Positions 8,724 through 17,059 are shown, counted from the first letter of the stretch. The stretch: DNA of 64,000 nt from a virus (IMGVR_UViG_3300009320_000004:58782-122781); one strand, 5' to 3'. The notes: generated from the letters alone by a model not told the origin. A program made the numbers and translations.

Positions 8724-9332
8724 CTCTCTCTGGGCCGTGATGACGTTGCGGACCTTGTTCCTGAACCACCACCAGCGCCGCCGGAGCCAGCCAGCACGCA
8801 CCAGCGCGTAGTAGACCTCCCGACAGGCTTTCGCATCGCTCATCGCCCTGTGGCCTCCCGGCTTGATGCCGAGGAAGATACAGATGTTGGTGAGAGACAG
8901 GCTCATGAGGCCCAGCGGGACGAGATGCTCGTAGGCCAGCGTCACGGTGTCCACGAGGTGGTAGTCGAAGCGGCCTTGGATGTTCTTCCGCTTGAAGGCG
9001 GCGTTGATGAAGCTCATGTCAAAGCGGACATTGTGACCGATGACGACCGCGATGGAGGCGAAGCAGGCGAGTTCCTTCAGCATCTCCCCGACAGGAGTGG
9101 CGTTCGCCCACTCCGCCTCGGTGTACCCATTCATTTCCAGTGCCTTCTGGTTGGCATCCTCGATGCGCTCCGGCTTGACCTTCTTCTCGAAGAACGCCAT
9201 CGGGAAGCTCGTGCGCGGGTTGTCGAGGACGCACGCGACTTCGAGGAGTTCATGGACTTCGGGGTCAAGGCCCGTCGTCTCCGTGTCCAAGAAGCACAGG
9301 GGGCGATGAGCGAGGTCCGGGTAACGAGGCAT
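8706..9332 (-). CDS. DnaQ-type DEDDh 3'-5' exonuclease
   Basis: A 208-residue single-domain exonuclease. The metal-binding motifs are all present: FLDTETTGLDPEVHELLEVA (ExoI), GHNVRFDMSFI (ExoII) and HRAMSDAKACREVY (ExoIII with the catalytic His of the DEDDh class). It resembles the proofreading subunit of DNA polymerase III and RNase T-like enzymes. The polymerase encoded upstream already has its own exonuclease, so this enzyme more likely trims ends in repair, recombination or RNA turnover. A tryptophan/arginine-rich C-terminal tail follows the domain. It is transcribed against its neighbours from the 9.35-9.47 kb divergent region. Confidence 0.9.
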   Translation of the reverse strand: MPRYPDLAHRPLCFLDTETTGLDPEVHELLEVACVLDNPRTSFPMAFFEKKVKPERIEDANQKALEMNGYTEAEWANATPVGEMLKELACFASIAVVIGHNVRFDMSFINAAFKRKNIQGRFDYHLVDTVTLAYEHLVPLGLMSLSLTNICIFLGIKPGGHRAMSDAKACREVYYALVRAGWLRRRWWWFRNKVRNVITAQRELFKPK

Positions 9333-9350
9333 CCTGTTTCCTCCAAAGTT

Positions 9351-9366
9351 TCATCTAATCTACCCC
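9351..9366 (-). promoter_or_regulatory. GGGGTAGATT box for the exonuclease gene
   Basis: On the minus strand GGGGTAGATTAGATGA ends 18 bases upstream of the exonuclease ATG and matches the recurrent GGGTAGA boxes. The 162-base gap 9333-9494 is a divergent promoter region and holds no gene that I can see. Confidence 0.35.
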
Positions 9367-9456
9367 AAAATCTGGCCGGTGATACCCCCTAGCAGAAACT
9401 TTTACAATAGAATCGTGCCTTCTCCGACTTTCTGGGGGGTCCATCCCTAACTCGAT

Positions 9457-9466
9457 GGGGTAAAAG
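9457..9466 (+). promoter_or_regulatory. GGGGTAAAAG box, divergent partner
   Basis: GGGGTAAAAGTTA lies 28 bases before ATG 9495 and faces away from the exonuclease box, making this gap a divergent promoter region. Confidence 0.3.
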
Positions 9467-9494
9467 TTACAGGCCGGGCAACCGGAGGAGATTC

Positions 9495-10304
9495 ATGGGA
9501 CACGCGAAACCACATCGAGAAACCCTGCGGAGCGATTGGGCTGAAAGTCTGCTTTCAGCCCCGGACCCCACCTACCCCGACGCCCGCAGCGTAGCCGAAC
9601 GGCTCGAAGCCGCCCGCGAGGAGTTACGGGGAGCGGTGGAGCTGGCACGGGACGTTATCGAGAAGAACCCATTGACCCCGACGGTTGCACAGGCCGCTGC
9701 ACGGGCCATCGGGCGCAGGGGCCAGCCCCACATTTTGGTTGATGACGGCGGGGTGGTCCTGCTCGAAATCACCTACGGCCAGAAGGCCGAGGCGGAGGAC
9801 TCCGACAAGCGCGGGTGGACCTCTGTCCTGCCCTCCCTCAAGGAACTGCGGGAACGGGCGGAGAAGGTGGGCCTCGACCCCAAGCCTTTCGGGCGCAGAC
9901 GCCGGGAGCTGTTGCAGACCATCGAGGCGGAGGAAGGGAAGCACAAGAACCCACAGCGCAAGATGCGGAAGACCGCCCCGGCCATCGGCCCGGTCACAAT
10001 CATCAAGCCCACCCCCGAGGCCGATGCGGCCCCCAAACCGAACACGGACCTCCCCTTCGACGACCCGGTGCTGCCGGACGACCTCACGGAACCCGCCCCG
10101 ACCCCCGAGCCGGAGGCGGAGGCTCCCGCAGAGGAACCGACCAACGGCAAGCCCACCCCCGAGCCGAGCGAGGACGAGAAGGAGGGCGACGACAAGCCGG
10201 ACCTCCGCCAGATTGTGGACGACGCCGACGAACTGAACATCGACGAAATCCTCGACTTCGGGAACGAAGACGATGGCGACGAGGACGACGGAAGCGACGG
10301 TTAG
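9495..10304 (+). CDS. Hypothetical protein with acidic C-terminal tail
   Basis: The 269-residue product has a helical first ~150 residues with a conserved-looking core (SVAERLEAAREELRGAVELA; then ILVDDGGVVLLEITYG). It continues as a Pro/Glu-rich linker and ends in an acidic tail (about residues 230-269, mostly Asp/Glu). Such tails are typical of DNA-mimicking or single-strand-binding partners, but no OB fold is evident. GGAGGA precedes the ATG by 5-6 bases. Confidence 0.6.
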   Translation: MGHAKPHRETLRSDWAESLLSAPDPTYPDARSVAERLEAAREELRGAVELARDVIEKNPLTPTVAQAAARAIGRRGQPHILVDDGGVVLLEITYGQKAEAEDSDKRGWTSVLPSLKELRERAEKVGLDPKPFGRRRRELLQTIEAEEGKHKNPQRKMRKTAPAIGPVTIIKPTPEADAAPKPNTDLPFDDPVLPDDLTEPAPTPEPEAEAPAEEPTNGKPTPEPSEDEKEGDDKPDLRQIVDDADELNIDEILDFGNEDDGDEDDGSDG

Positions 10305-10364
10305 GCTCCCCCACCACTTTTTCTTCTATAGCTCCCCCAAGTAGGACTGGCCGGATGGACTGGT

Positions 10365-10706
10365 ATGGCTGCCGAGTGGTGGTACTACGAGAACGGGGAG
10401 AACGCACTCGCTGGGGTCGAAGGCGACCCTGATAACCCTCCTGTTCTGGGAGATTGGCTCATCATCAACCTGCTGACCACCGTCCCGGAATCACGGGCCT
10501 CCTTCGACCGTATCGTCCCCAACATGCTCCCCGACGAACAGACCCGCCTCTACGGCCTGCGCGACCAAGGAATCGCCGTAGACGTGGCCATCGACTACAA
10601 GAAGGCCAGCGACGACTTTCAGAAGGTCCAGAACACCGCCGGAGTGAGAACCTGCGGGCCACGGGGCGGAGGGAGTTGGTTCCCGCCGCCCATGGTGGAC
10701 CCCTGA
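10365..10706 (+). CDS. Hypothetical protein (113 aa)
   Basis: ATG 10365 begins a 113-residue protein starting MAAEWWYYENGE; the middle is helical and the C terminus is Gly/Pro-rich. No family recognised and the ribosome-binding site is weak. The 60 bases upstream contain a C-rich and T-rich stretch but no clear promoter. Confidence 0.45.
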   Translation: MAAEWWYYENGENALAGVEGDPDNPPVLGDWLIINLLTTVPESRASFDRIVPNMLPDEQTRLYGLRDQGIAVDVAIDYKKASDDFQKVQNTAGVRTCGPRGGGSWFPPPMVDP

Positions 10707-10717
10707 GAGGTGACATT

Positions 10718-10727
10718 GGGTAGAGTG
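10718..10727 (+). promoter_or_regulatory. GGGTAGAGTG box, possible promoter
   Basis: GGGTAGAGTG, identical to the boxes before the thymidylate kinase and PRPP synthetase genes, starts 37 bases before the lipoprotein ATG. The exact repetition of the ten bases at three independent gene starts supports a promoter role. Confidence 0.45.
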
Positions 10728-10754
10728 ACACGACAGCTCTCAAAGGAGAAGGAC

Positions 10755-11117
10755 ATGAAACGCGGACTCTTGCTCATGTTGGCCCTGCCTGTCCTGATGG
10801 CCATGGCGTGCGGCGGCTCGGTGGTACGGGACGAAATGGTCTACAAGACCGAGTTGAACTTCTGGGAGCAGGCGTCTGTCCAGACCGCCGATGCTCTGGT
10901 GGGGTTCATCGGGAAATTCTGCACCTGTGACGCCGACAAGAACTTCGTCACGGACGCCTGCGAGGAGGCCGCCAAGAAGGCGCTGGTCGTCAAGGCACGG
11001 GTGCCTTACCACAAGGCCATGGCGCTCTACAACGCCGGTCTGCTGAAGGTGAGGCCCCCGAAGACGCCACCCGTGGTGCCGGAGACTTCGACCCTTTGCC
11101 CCCCACACGACCAGTAA
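10755..11117 (+). CDS. Phage lipoprotein (120 aa)
   Basis: ATG 10755, with AAAGGAG upstream, is preferred over the upstream in-frame ATG because it gives a clean signal peptide: basic MKR, a Leu-rich core and a lipobox LMAMAC, predicting lipid attachment at Cys and export. The mature part is helical and contains a Cys cluster (CTCDADKNFVTDAC). It could be an inner- or outer-membrane lipoprotein changing the infected cell surface, for example superinfection exclusion; that role is only a possibility. Confidence 0.65.
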   Translation: MKRGLLLMLALPVLMAMACGGSVVRDEMVYKTELNFWEQASVQTADALVGFIGKFCTCDADKNFVTDACEEAAKKALVVKARVPYHKAMALYNAGLLKVRPPKTPPVVPETSTLCPPHDQ

Positions 11118-11129
11118 GGAGGAAGACCG

Positions 11130-11516
11130 ATGGCTGGATTCGACCTGAAGAAACTGCTGGATGATTTCCTGCCCGTTCTCGGACAGGCAGGAGTGGACGC
11201 CCTCGCCGGGGAACTGAACGATGTCGCCGGGGGTCAGGAGGGCTGGAAGAAGTCCGTGCTGGCACTCATCGCCAACGCTGTCGAGGTCCACGGTGCCAAG
11301 GGCATCGACATCGGCATGGACTACATCAACAAGGTACTCGCGGGGGAGACGCCCCCGGAGATTGACTGGGCGGACCTCGAAGTGGCCAGCGACATTCTGG
11401 CGCATCTTCAGAACGTGGAGGCGGACGAGAAGACCAAGTGGGGGGACTTCCTTGCGAAGCTCTCCCATACGCTGGGGAGCGTCCTTTCCGCGCTCATCAA
11501 GGGTCTTATCGCCTGA
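11130..11516 (+). CDS. Hypothetical all-helical protein (128 aa)
   Basis: Follows the lipoprotein by 12 bases with AAGGAGG upstream of ATG 11130. The product is acidic, helical and moderately hydrophobic at its C terminus (TLGSVLSALIKGLIA), possibly an amphipathic membrane-binding helix. Adjacent to a lipoprotein it may act at the envelope. No family recognised. Confidence 0.55.
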   Translation: MAGFDLKKLLDDFLPVLGQAGVDALAGELNDVAGGQEGWKKSVLALIANAVEVHGAKGIDIGMDYINKVLAGETPPEIDWADLEVASDILAHLQNVEADEKTKWGDFLAKLSHTLGSVLSALIKGLIA

Positions 11517-11528
11517 GAGGAGGACACC

Positions 11529-11888
11529 ATGCCGAGAAAGAAACCTGCGAACTGGACCGCCGAACAGTGGTCCGCCTATCTGGGCCGCCGCAAGCGGCGG
11601 CAATTGAGGGCCGCCGCTCGGGCGGAAGCTGCCCGTCCGTGGCCCAAGAAGATGCAGGTCGATGTCGGGGCCATGACCGCAACGGTCAAGGCCGGTCCCG
11701 ACGAGATTCTGGGGACCGCCGACGACAAGACCACCATCAAGCCCAAGGCCGCTCGGAAGGTCGCAGCCTTCAACCAGAAGATGACCAAGGCCGAGCTGCT
11801 GGGCGTCGCCCAGAAGATGAAGCTGAAGGTGTCGAAGGACGACACCAAGGCTGTCATCCTCGCCGCACTCAGGGCAGCGTCCAAGTAG
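11529..11888 (+). CDS. Basic protein with C-terminal SAP/HeH-like helical motif
   Basis: The 119-residue product is strongly basic at the N terminus (RRKRRQLRAAARAEAA). It ends with MTKAELLGVAQKMKLKV followed by a short loop and a second helix, the helix-extended-loop-helix pattern of SAP or Rho-N-like DNA-binding motifs. DNA binding is therefore likely. AGAGGAGG precedes ATG 11529; it is the third gene of the lipoprotein operon. Confidence 0.6.
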   Translation: MPRKKPANWTAEQWSAYLGRRKRRQLRAAARAEAARPWPKKMQVDVGAMTATVKAGPDEILGTADDKTTIKPKAARKVAAFNQKMTKAELLGVAQKMKLKVSKDDTKAVILAALRAASK

Positions 11889-11907
11889 GACGGGCCGGGG
11901 AGAGGCC

Positions 11908-12411
11908 ATGCCGGGTTCCGTGCCGCCACGGCGGATGCGGGTGTATAAGTACATCCCGGACAAGCTCTATGGCTTCGCCAGAGATGAAGAGGGCGAGGTC
12001 TTCTTCCATCTCGGGGGCTTTCAGCCCGGCGGCCCATGGATGATGCACCTACGGTGCAAGTCCTGTCCGAAGGAAGGATGTACGTGGGCCACCACCGCCC
12101 CGGCCCCCATACTCGGGGAGGCCGTGGAAGTGGTCGTGGAGGAGGGTGCCCCGAGCAGGGGACCATCGCCCAGAGCCATCTCTGTCAAGCGTCTCATCGC
12201 CCCTATCCCGTTGCAGGGGACCGTCGAGGCGCTCGACACCCAGCGCGGCTTCGGTTTTATCAAGGTGGACGACGGCACCTCCTATCACCTTCACAGGTGC
12301 GAATTGCTCGACGGTAGAATCCCTCGGGTCGGTCAGCGGGTAATGTTCTATGCGGGGGTCCGTAAGAAGCGCCCCCGTGCTTGTCATGTGAAGGTGTGTC
12401 CAAATGAGTAA
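11908..12411 (+). CDS. Tandem cold-shock-domain protein
   Basis: Two cold-shock-like OB folds can be read. The first (residues ~10-75) has LYGFARDEEGEVFFHLGGF, matching RNP1/RNP2 spacing. The second (~100-165) has GTVEALDTQRGFGFIKVDDG and a downstream HLHRCELL. They are separated by a Cys-containing insert (CKSCPKEGC) and a linker. Cold-shock domains bind single-stranded RNA and DNA, so this could act as RNA chaperone or anti-terminator during infection. Host CspA proteins have a single domain; the tandem form is unusual. The stop overlaps the next start. Confidence 0.75.
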   Translation: MPGSVPPRRMRVYKYIPDKLYGFARDEEGEVFFHLGGFQPGGPWMMHLRCKSCPKEGCTWATTAPAPILGEAVEVVVEEGAPSRGPSPRAISVKRLIAPIPLQGTVEALDTQRGFGFIKVDDGTSYHLHRCELLDGRIPRVGQRVMFYAGVRKKRPRACHVKVCPNE

Positions 12412-13021
12412 GCCGAAGAAAGGGATACTGGAACCCAAAGGGGACGGGACCAACATCCTCGGGGGCAAGAACCCGCAGGGCCTCTACGTCCCCATGTCCG
12501 ATGACGAACAGGAGGTCATCGCCCGTCTCGTTGAAGCAGACGACCTCATTCTCGTCATCCACAACTGGGCAGTCCTTCGGAAGCCCCACCTCATCGTGGG
12601 CGACCTCCGCGTGGGCATCCAGTTCCGGCTCGCCTTCGCGGACGGCCTGCTCCCGACACCCCTCCACTTCCTCGACCTCGAACTGCAACGGGAGAGTGGG
12701 CAGACCATCTTCCGCCAGAAGAAGGCCATCACGGTCGGCGGGAAGCCCCTCATGGCCCAAGGCGGGGCATTCTTCGACTTTCAGTGGGACATCGCCATCG
12801 ACCACATGGACCCCCAGTTCGTCAAGTCCGTCAAACCCGGAGCCTTCGGCCTCACCTCCCGGCGCATCGACAAGGATACCGGCCACCGTTCCGAGCGCGG
12901 CAACATGCAGCTCGACTCGACCCAACAGGGCGCTCTGGCCGCTGTGGACAAAGGGGCCGCCGAAGTCCGGGCGGGGGACGATGCCGCTGTGAAGAAAGCC
13001 GAGAAGGAAGCCCCCAAGTGA
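12404..13021 (+). CDS. Hypothetical protein (205 aa)
   Basis: ATG 12404 overlaps the cold-shock gene by eight bases. The core (residues ~30-150) looks alpha/beta with strands LILVIHNWAVL and LRVGIQFRLAFADG; the C terminus is a charged Ala/Lys/Glu tail. Unknown family; coupling suggests co-expression with the cold-shock protein. Confidence 0.55.
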   Translation: MSKPKKGILEPKGDGTNILGGKNPQGLYVPMSDDEQEVIARLVEADDLILVIHNWAVLRKPHLIVGDLRVGIQFRLAFADGLLPTPLHFLDLELQRESGQTIFRQKKAITVGGKPLMAQGGAFFDFQWDIAIDHMDPQFVKSVKPGAFGLTSRRIDKDTGHRSERGNMQLDSTQQGALAAVDKGAAEVRAGDDAAVKKAEKEAPK

Positions 13022-13067
13022 TGCGTTAGTTGGCCTATCCCGTCCATCTGTAGGGATTGGAGGTCCA

Positions 13068-13526
13068 ATGGAACGCCACGTCACCCGCAGAAGGCTGGCT
13101 GCCTCAGCGACTCGGGTCGCACGACGTTTCATGACCGCCGAGGAGCGCCCGGCTCTGACGGACCCCGAGTTCAACCTCCGTGAAATCGTCAAGCAGTTCA
13201 TCCTGCTCGAAGACCACCTCGTCCACCCCTACAAGTTCTGCCTCGACTGCATCCGTAAACACCTGATGACCGTCGAGGCACTGGCGGAGGAGATACCGGC
13301 GCTCGAACCCGGAACCGTGGTGGCCAAGACCGGGGAGATGCTCGGAGAGCTTGCCCGAGCATGGATGGTCAACATCGTGGACGAGGACCGGCCCGTCCCG
13401 GACATCGCCAAGGACGTGCGGACCATCCGCAAGCAAATGGCCGAGGATTTCCACGACCCACGCCCCTCGAACGAGCGGGTTGCCTCCCGCTTCATCATCC
13501 GAAATTTTCCCTGTCCTCATCAGTAG
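13068..13526 (+). CDS. Helical protein with C-x2-C-x3-H motif
   Basis: Preceded by TTGGAGG. The 152-residue product has the motif stretch NLREIVKQFILLEDHLVHP, then CLDCIRKHLMTVEALAEE, giving a Cys-x2-Cys...His site inside a helical bundle. I recall similar helical Cys/His proteins from large phages but cannot name the family. The C-terminal part is basic. Confidence 0.55.
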   Translation: MERHVTRRRLAASATRVARRFMTAEERPALTDPEFNLREIVKQFILLEDHLVHPYKFCLDCIRKHLMTVEALAEEIPALEPGTVVAKTGEMLGELARAWMVNIVDEDRPVPDIAKDVRTIRKQMAEDFHDPRPSNERVASRFIIRNFPCPHQ

Positions 13527-13542
13527 ACTCCGGCCCTTCGCC

Positions 13543-13552
13543 GGGTAGGATA
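13543..13552 (+). promoter_or_regulatory. GGGTAGGATA box before thymidine kinase
   Basis: GGGTAGGATA lies 26 bases before the thymidine kinase ATG, directly after the previous gene, and matches the short recurrent box class. Confidence 0.35.
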
Positions 13553-13577
13553 AGAGCGACCTTTCCTCGGAGGCACA

Positions 13578-14141
13578 ATGGCGACAGGCATCCTCGAAGT
13601 CATCAGCGGTTGCATGTTCTCTGGCAAGTCCGAGGAGCTGTTGCGACGCGCCCGCCGCGTCCTCATCGCCAAGCAGGAATTGGTGGTGTTCAAGCCCACG
13701 CTCGACACCCGGTATCACGAGGGCAAGGTCAAGGCCCACTCCGGGGAGGAGCTGGACGCCATCCGCGTCCCGGAGACGACACCTTTCAGCATCTTGGACC
13801 ACCTCGAAAAGGATGCTCAGGTCGTGGTCATCGACGAGGCCCAATTCTTCGGGGCCGGGTTGCCCGCCGTCTGCGAGAAGCTCGTCAACGACCATGGCCT
13901 CCGGGTCATCGTGGCGGGGCTGGACCTCGACTATCGGGGTGAACCCTTCGGCCCGATGCCCCAACTACTGGCCCTCGCGGATAAGGTCAAGAAGCTCTCC
14001 GCCATCTGTACCATCTGTGGTGACGACGCCACCCGGTCCCAGCGGCTCGTGCCGTCAACGGAACTCGTCGAGGTGGGGGCCGGGGACAAGTACGCCGCCC
14101 GCTGCCGGGCGCACCACTCCATCGACCCCGAGACTACATGA
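13578..14141 (+). CDS. tdk: Thymidine kinase
   Basis: A 187-residue type II thymidine kinase, which phosphorylates deoxythymidine to dTMP with ATP. The P-loop is GCMFSGKSEEL (about residues 11-21), the Walker B-like strand VVVIDEAQFF (about 85-95), the lasso-region sequence IVAGLDLDYRGEPFG follows, and a zinc site (CTICG with a later Cys/His pair) is near the C terminus. With the deoxynucleoside kinase and thymidylate kinase it provides a full dTTP salvage route. The stop overlaps the methyltransferase start by four bases. Confidence 0.95.
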   Translation: MATGILEVISGCMFSGKSEELLRRARRVLIAKQELVVFKPTLDTRYHEGKVKAHSGEELDAIRVPETTPFSILDHLEKDAQVVVIDEAQFFGAGLPAVCEKLVNDHGLRVIVAGLDLDYRGEPFGPMPQLLALADKVKKLSAICTICGDDATRSQRLVPSTELVEVGAGDKYAARCRAHHSIDPETT

Positions 14142-15202
14142 AGCCGGTCATCATTCACCGGGACATCGGGAACAGCTCCCCGAAGGCCGCCCTTTGGCAC
14201 GGGGTGGACGCGGAGTCCGCCTTGCGAACCTTCCCGCCTGCCTCGGTCCACATGGTCGCCACGTCGCCTCCATACTGGGGCCACCGCGACTACGACGCGG
14301 AGGGGCAGCTCGGCCTCGAACCAACACCTCGGGCCTACGTGAACCGGCTCGTCAGAATCATGCGCGAGGTGAAGCGGGTCCTCCGCCCGGACGGCAGCCT
14401 GTGGCTCAACCTCGGGGACTCCTTCTGGACGACACCGAAGCAGGGCCACTTCAAGCCCAAGGATATTACCGGCATCCCGTGGCTCGCGGCTTTCGCGCTC
14501 CGGGCCGACGGCTGGTGGCTGCGCCGCGACATCGTGTGGGAGAAGACCAACCCCATCCCGGAATCGGTAGGGGACCGCCCGGCGACATCCCACGAGTACC
14601 TGTTCCTGCTGACCCCGACGGATAACTATTACTACGACGGCTTCGCCATCAGGGAGACAGCCGCGCCGCCGGACAAGGCCCAGAAGGGGGACGCCCCCAC
14701 GACTCGCGCCCGCCGGTCGGTTTGGACGATGGCCACAGAATCGTACACGGGCGCTCATTGCGCCGTGTGGCCGTCTGAGCTGGTCCGGTTGATGGTCCGG
14801 GCAGGCACGAGTGAGAAAGGCTGCTGTGCGACTTGTGGGACGCCTCTACGGCGGGTCACGGAGGTCATCGGGAAGGCCGAGTACCAGTGGGCCGACCGGA
14901 CCACCAAGCCTTGGCACAAGGACGGGCGTGAGATACCCCAGAAGAACATCACCCAGCAGCTCCACCAGACGGTCGGCTGGGAACCAGCCTGCCAGTGCGG
15001 CGCGGGCATTGCCCGCAGCACCATCCTCGACCCTTTCTCCGGGACGGCCACGACCGGGGATGTCACTCTGGCAGAGGGCCGGGATTACATTGGCCTCGAC
15101 TTGGACCCCGACCTGAGTCTGGCCCGCGCCCGGCTCGAAGGCCGCGCACCACCTCGGGCGGCGGACCCGGAACCCGACCCAATCACGGACCTCTTCGGCT
15201 GA
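14138..15202 (+). CDS. Beta-class DNA methyltransferase (N4-cytosine or N6-adenine)
   Basis: A 354-residue methyltransferase in which the catalytic motif precedes the SAM motif, the beta-class order: TSPPYWGHRDYD (motif IV, about residue 43) and DPFSGTATTGDVTLAEGRDY (motif I region, about 298). The SPPYW form is common in N4-cytosine enzymes but also occurs in adenine enzymes. A Cys-rich insertion (CCATCG, later CQCG) between them may bind zinc. No restriction partner gene is next to it, so it is likely an orphan enzyme protecting phage DNA. Confidence 0.9.
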   Translation: MKPVIIHRDIGNSSPKAALWHGVDAESALRTFPPASVHMVATSPPYWGHRDYDAEGQLGLEPTPRAYVNRLVRIMREVKRVLRPDGSLWLNLGDSFWTTPKQGHFKPKDITGIPWLAAFALRADGWWLRRDIVWEKTNPIPESVGDRPATSHEYLFLLTPTDNYYYDGFAIRETAAPPDKAQKGDAPTTRARRSVWTMATESYTGAHCAVWPSELVRLMVRAGTSEKGCCATCGTPLRRVTEVIGKAEYQWADRTTKPWHKDGREIPQKNITQQLHQTVGWEPACQCGAGIARSTILDPFSGTATTGDVTLAEGRDYIGLDLDPDLSLARARLEGRAPPRAADPEPDPITDLFG

Positions 15203-15259
15203 CGTGGGTCTGCTGCCGTCACAAATGGCGTAGATACAGTGGTATCTGTCGGAGGAACC

Positions 15260-16000
15260 GTGACGCCCAAGAAACGAATCCTCGTGGTCGGTGGCACCAA
15301 GTCGTTCGTGTTCGGGAACCTCGCCCGCAACATGGCCCTGTGCCATCTCACCGTCGAGTGGCACGTAGCGGACACGGACGGGGAGAGCGTTCCGTTCACG
15401 AGCCTCCCCGACGGGTGCGCGGGTGCCGTCTGCCTCCGGGACATGACGAGCCGCTCGACATTCTGGGCCGTGGCCCAAGCCTGCAAAGACGGGAACGTCC
15501 CATTCGCCGCAGTCCCCCGCGTGTGGAAGGTGGCCGAGGGAATCATGCGGGTGGAGGGGATTCTCGGACCTGCCGAGGGTGGTGGCAAGGCCGCTCCACC
15601 TGAAGATGTACGCGAGGTGGCCTTGGCCTATCTGGTCACGGAACGTCACAAGGGCCGGATGCCCAAGCGTGACGAGGTGAACGGGGCGGCCCAGCGAGCT
15701 TTCGGGACCAAGGTCAGCCTCCCGGCCAAGACGTTCAGAGAGCTGCACACGGTAGCAGCTCTGGCGGTGCCGGACCTTGAGACGATGGGCCTCGACATCC
15801 CGGCGCTGGTCAGGAAGGAACTCACCGGATTATTGGCCCCTCTCGTGGAACGGATGGCCGCCATAGAGGAGCGTCTTGACGGGGGTTCTCTGACCAAAGG
15901 GGTGCCGGATTTGAGGACTCTCGAAGCCCTGCTGGCAAGGGCCAATGGAGCGGAACTCCGCCTGACTTTCGGGGAAGTTTCTCCCCCAACTGACCCATAA
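15260..16000 (+). CDS. Hypothetical protein with Rossmann-like N-terminal domain
   Basis: GTG 15260 has GGAGG five bases upstream and is preferred over the in-frame GTG at 15239. Residues 1-95 read as an alternating strand/helix domain beginning KRILVVGGTKSFV and ending FAAVPRVW, similar to small Rossmann-like DUF2325 domains. A central region (about 110-170) is helical and basic, and the end is a coiled coil (LVERMAAIEERLDG). It could be a nucleic-acid-associated regulatory protein; that is a guess from layout. Confidence 0.55.
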   Translation: MTPKKRILVVGGTKSFVFGNLARNMALCHLTVEWHVADTDGESVPFTSLPDGCAGAVCLRDMTSRSTFWAVAQACKDGNVPFAAVPRVWKVAEGIMRVEGILGPAEGGGKAAPPEDVREVALAYLVTERHKGRMPKRDEVNGAAQRAFGTKVSLPAKTFRELHTVAALAVPDLETMGLDIPALVRKELTGLLAPLVERMAAIEERLDGGSLTKGVPDLRTLEALLARANGAELRLTFGEVSPPTDP

Positions 16001-16313
16001 GGGGTGGATAACCCCCCCGTTGCTCGAAGGACGATTTGGCCTGATTTCCGCATTTCGACGAAAAACCAGAGGAGTTGGAGAGGACCCCCCTGCGGTCAGA
16101 TTTCCTGAAACCTATCAGCCAATGAAATCTCAATACGGTCAATAGCTTAGGGCGGGCGAAAGAATCACCTGAAAGTTTTGTCTAAGGGCTGGCAAACTTT
16201 CCAGAGGACAACTTTGCAGCCAGACTCGGCCCAGAAAGCGCCGAATCGGTTTTCTAGTACCATTCTTGTCAAGTTCCCGAGAAAATTCTCTACAATCGGG
16301 AGGTTGAAAACCC
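16001..16313 (+). other. 313-base noncoding gap between convergent genes
   Basis: No gene seen. The stretch is clearly more AT-rich than its surroundings. It opens with a G4/C4 hairpin (GGGG at 16001, CCCC from 16012) directly after the upstream stop. It contains TTGTCA at 16266-16271 and TACAAT at 16291-16296, 19 bases apart, and a nested inverted repeat (TCCCGA...TCGGGA with GAGAA...TTCTC inside). It may hold terminators for both converging genes, a small RNA or an origin-like site; none is proven. Confidence 0.5.
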
Positions 16314-16332
16314 CTATGGTTCAGAGGGGGTT
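16309..16332. terminator. Possible hairpin at the end of the deoxynucleoside kinase gene
   Basis: AACCCC (16309-16314) pairs with GGGGTT (16327-16332) across a 12-base loop, overlapping the 3' end of the minus-strand kinase gene. There is no run of T, so intrinsic termination is uncertain. Confidence 0.3.
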
Positions 16333-17030
16333 GTGACGGCCCGTCGGTGCATGTCGAGGAACAGGTCCGTCGGCTCCAATCCCTTGATGCGGGAGGCCAG
16401 TCCTTCAACGGCTGACTGGCGCGTTTCAGGGGAGTCCCGGTCCTCGTCCCAAGGCACGTCCAGCACGGTGACGCCTTGCTGGCGCAGGACGTTGACCATG
16501 TGGTCTATCTCGCGGTCGAGGCCGCGCAGGTAGTCGAGGTCGATGGCGCTCTCGCACTTGCGGCCTGTCTGCTTCTCCTGCCGCTTGACGATGCGCTGGG
16601 CTGCCACCTCCGGCGACACCAGAACCCGCAGGCACACCGTAGGCAGCAGGACCGTAGCCGTCATGGCGTGGTAGAGCCGGGCGTAAGTGTCGAATTCTCG
16701 TGGAGGCATCAACCCGAGGGCGAGCTGAAGGCGGGCAAAGGCTGTGTCCCCGAAGTAGGAGCGGTCCAGAACCGAGTGACCCCGGCCTTCCATGGCGTGC
16801 CATTGGGCGTGGAGGTGCATCCGGTAACGGACGGCCAGCAGGTGACACTGCATCGTGAAGGACCACCGTTCCGGGGAGCCATAGTAGTCGGAAAGGTAGG
16901 GGTTGGCATCCTCCTTCTCGTCCGGCTCGATGAGGATGAGGGTCGTGTCCCCCAGCGCCGCTCCCAGCTCTTTTGTCAGCGTGGTCTTGCCCCCGCTGAT
17001 GAGTCCCTCGACGATGATGACTTTCTTCAC
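16314..17030 (-). CDS. Deoxynucleoside kinase
   Basis: The P-loop IIVEGLISGGKTTLTKEL at the N terminus and the DRSYFGDTAFA motif (about residues 90-100) place it in the deoxynucleoside kinase family, related to deoxyguanosine/deoxyadenosine kinases and phage dNMP salvage enzymes. A C-terminal lid-like Arg-rich segment (RIVKRQEKQTGRKCE) follows. AGGAGG lies five bases before GTG 17030, so that start is preferred to the ATG at 17048; the protein is 238 residues. It works next to thymidine kinase in deoxynucleoside salvage. Confidence 0.85.
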   Translation of the reverse strand: MKKVIIVEGLISGGKTTLTKELGAALGDTTLILIEPDEKEDANPYLSDYYGSPERWSFTMQCHLLAVRYRMHLHAQWHAMEGRGHSVLDRSYFGDTAFARLQLALGLMPPREFDTYARLYHAMTATVLLPTVCLRVLVSPEVAAQRIVKRQEKQTGRKCESAIDLDYLRGLDREIDHMVNVLRQQGVTVLDVPWDEDRDSPETRQSAVEGLASRIKGLEPTDLFLDMHRRAVTTPSEP

Positions 17031-17044
17031 AGGCACCTCCTGTC

Positions 17045-17059
17045 CCATCTACCCTACCC
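17045..17059 (-). promoter_or_regulatory. GGGTAGGGTAGATGG box for the kinase
   Basis: On the minus strand GGGTAGGGTAGATGG ends 15 bases before GTG 17030 and carries two overlapping copies of the recurrent GGGTAG box. It faces away from the adjacent bipartite plus-strand element. Confidence 0.35.
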
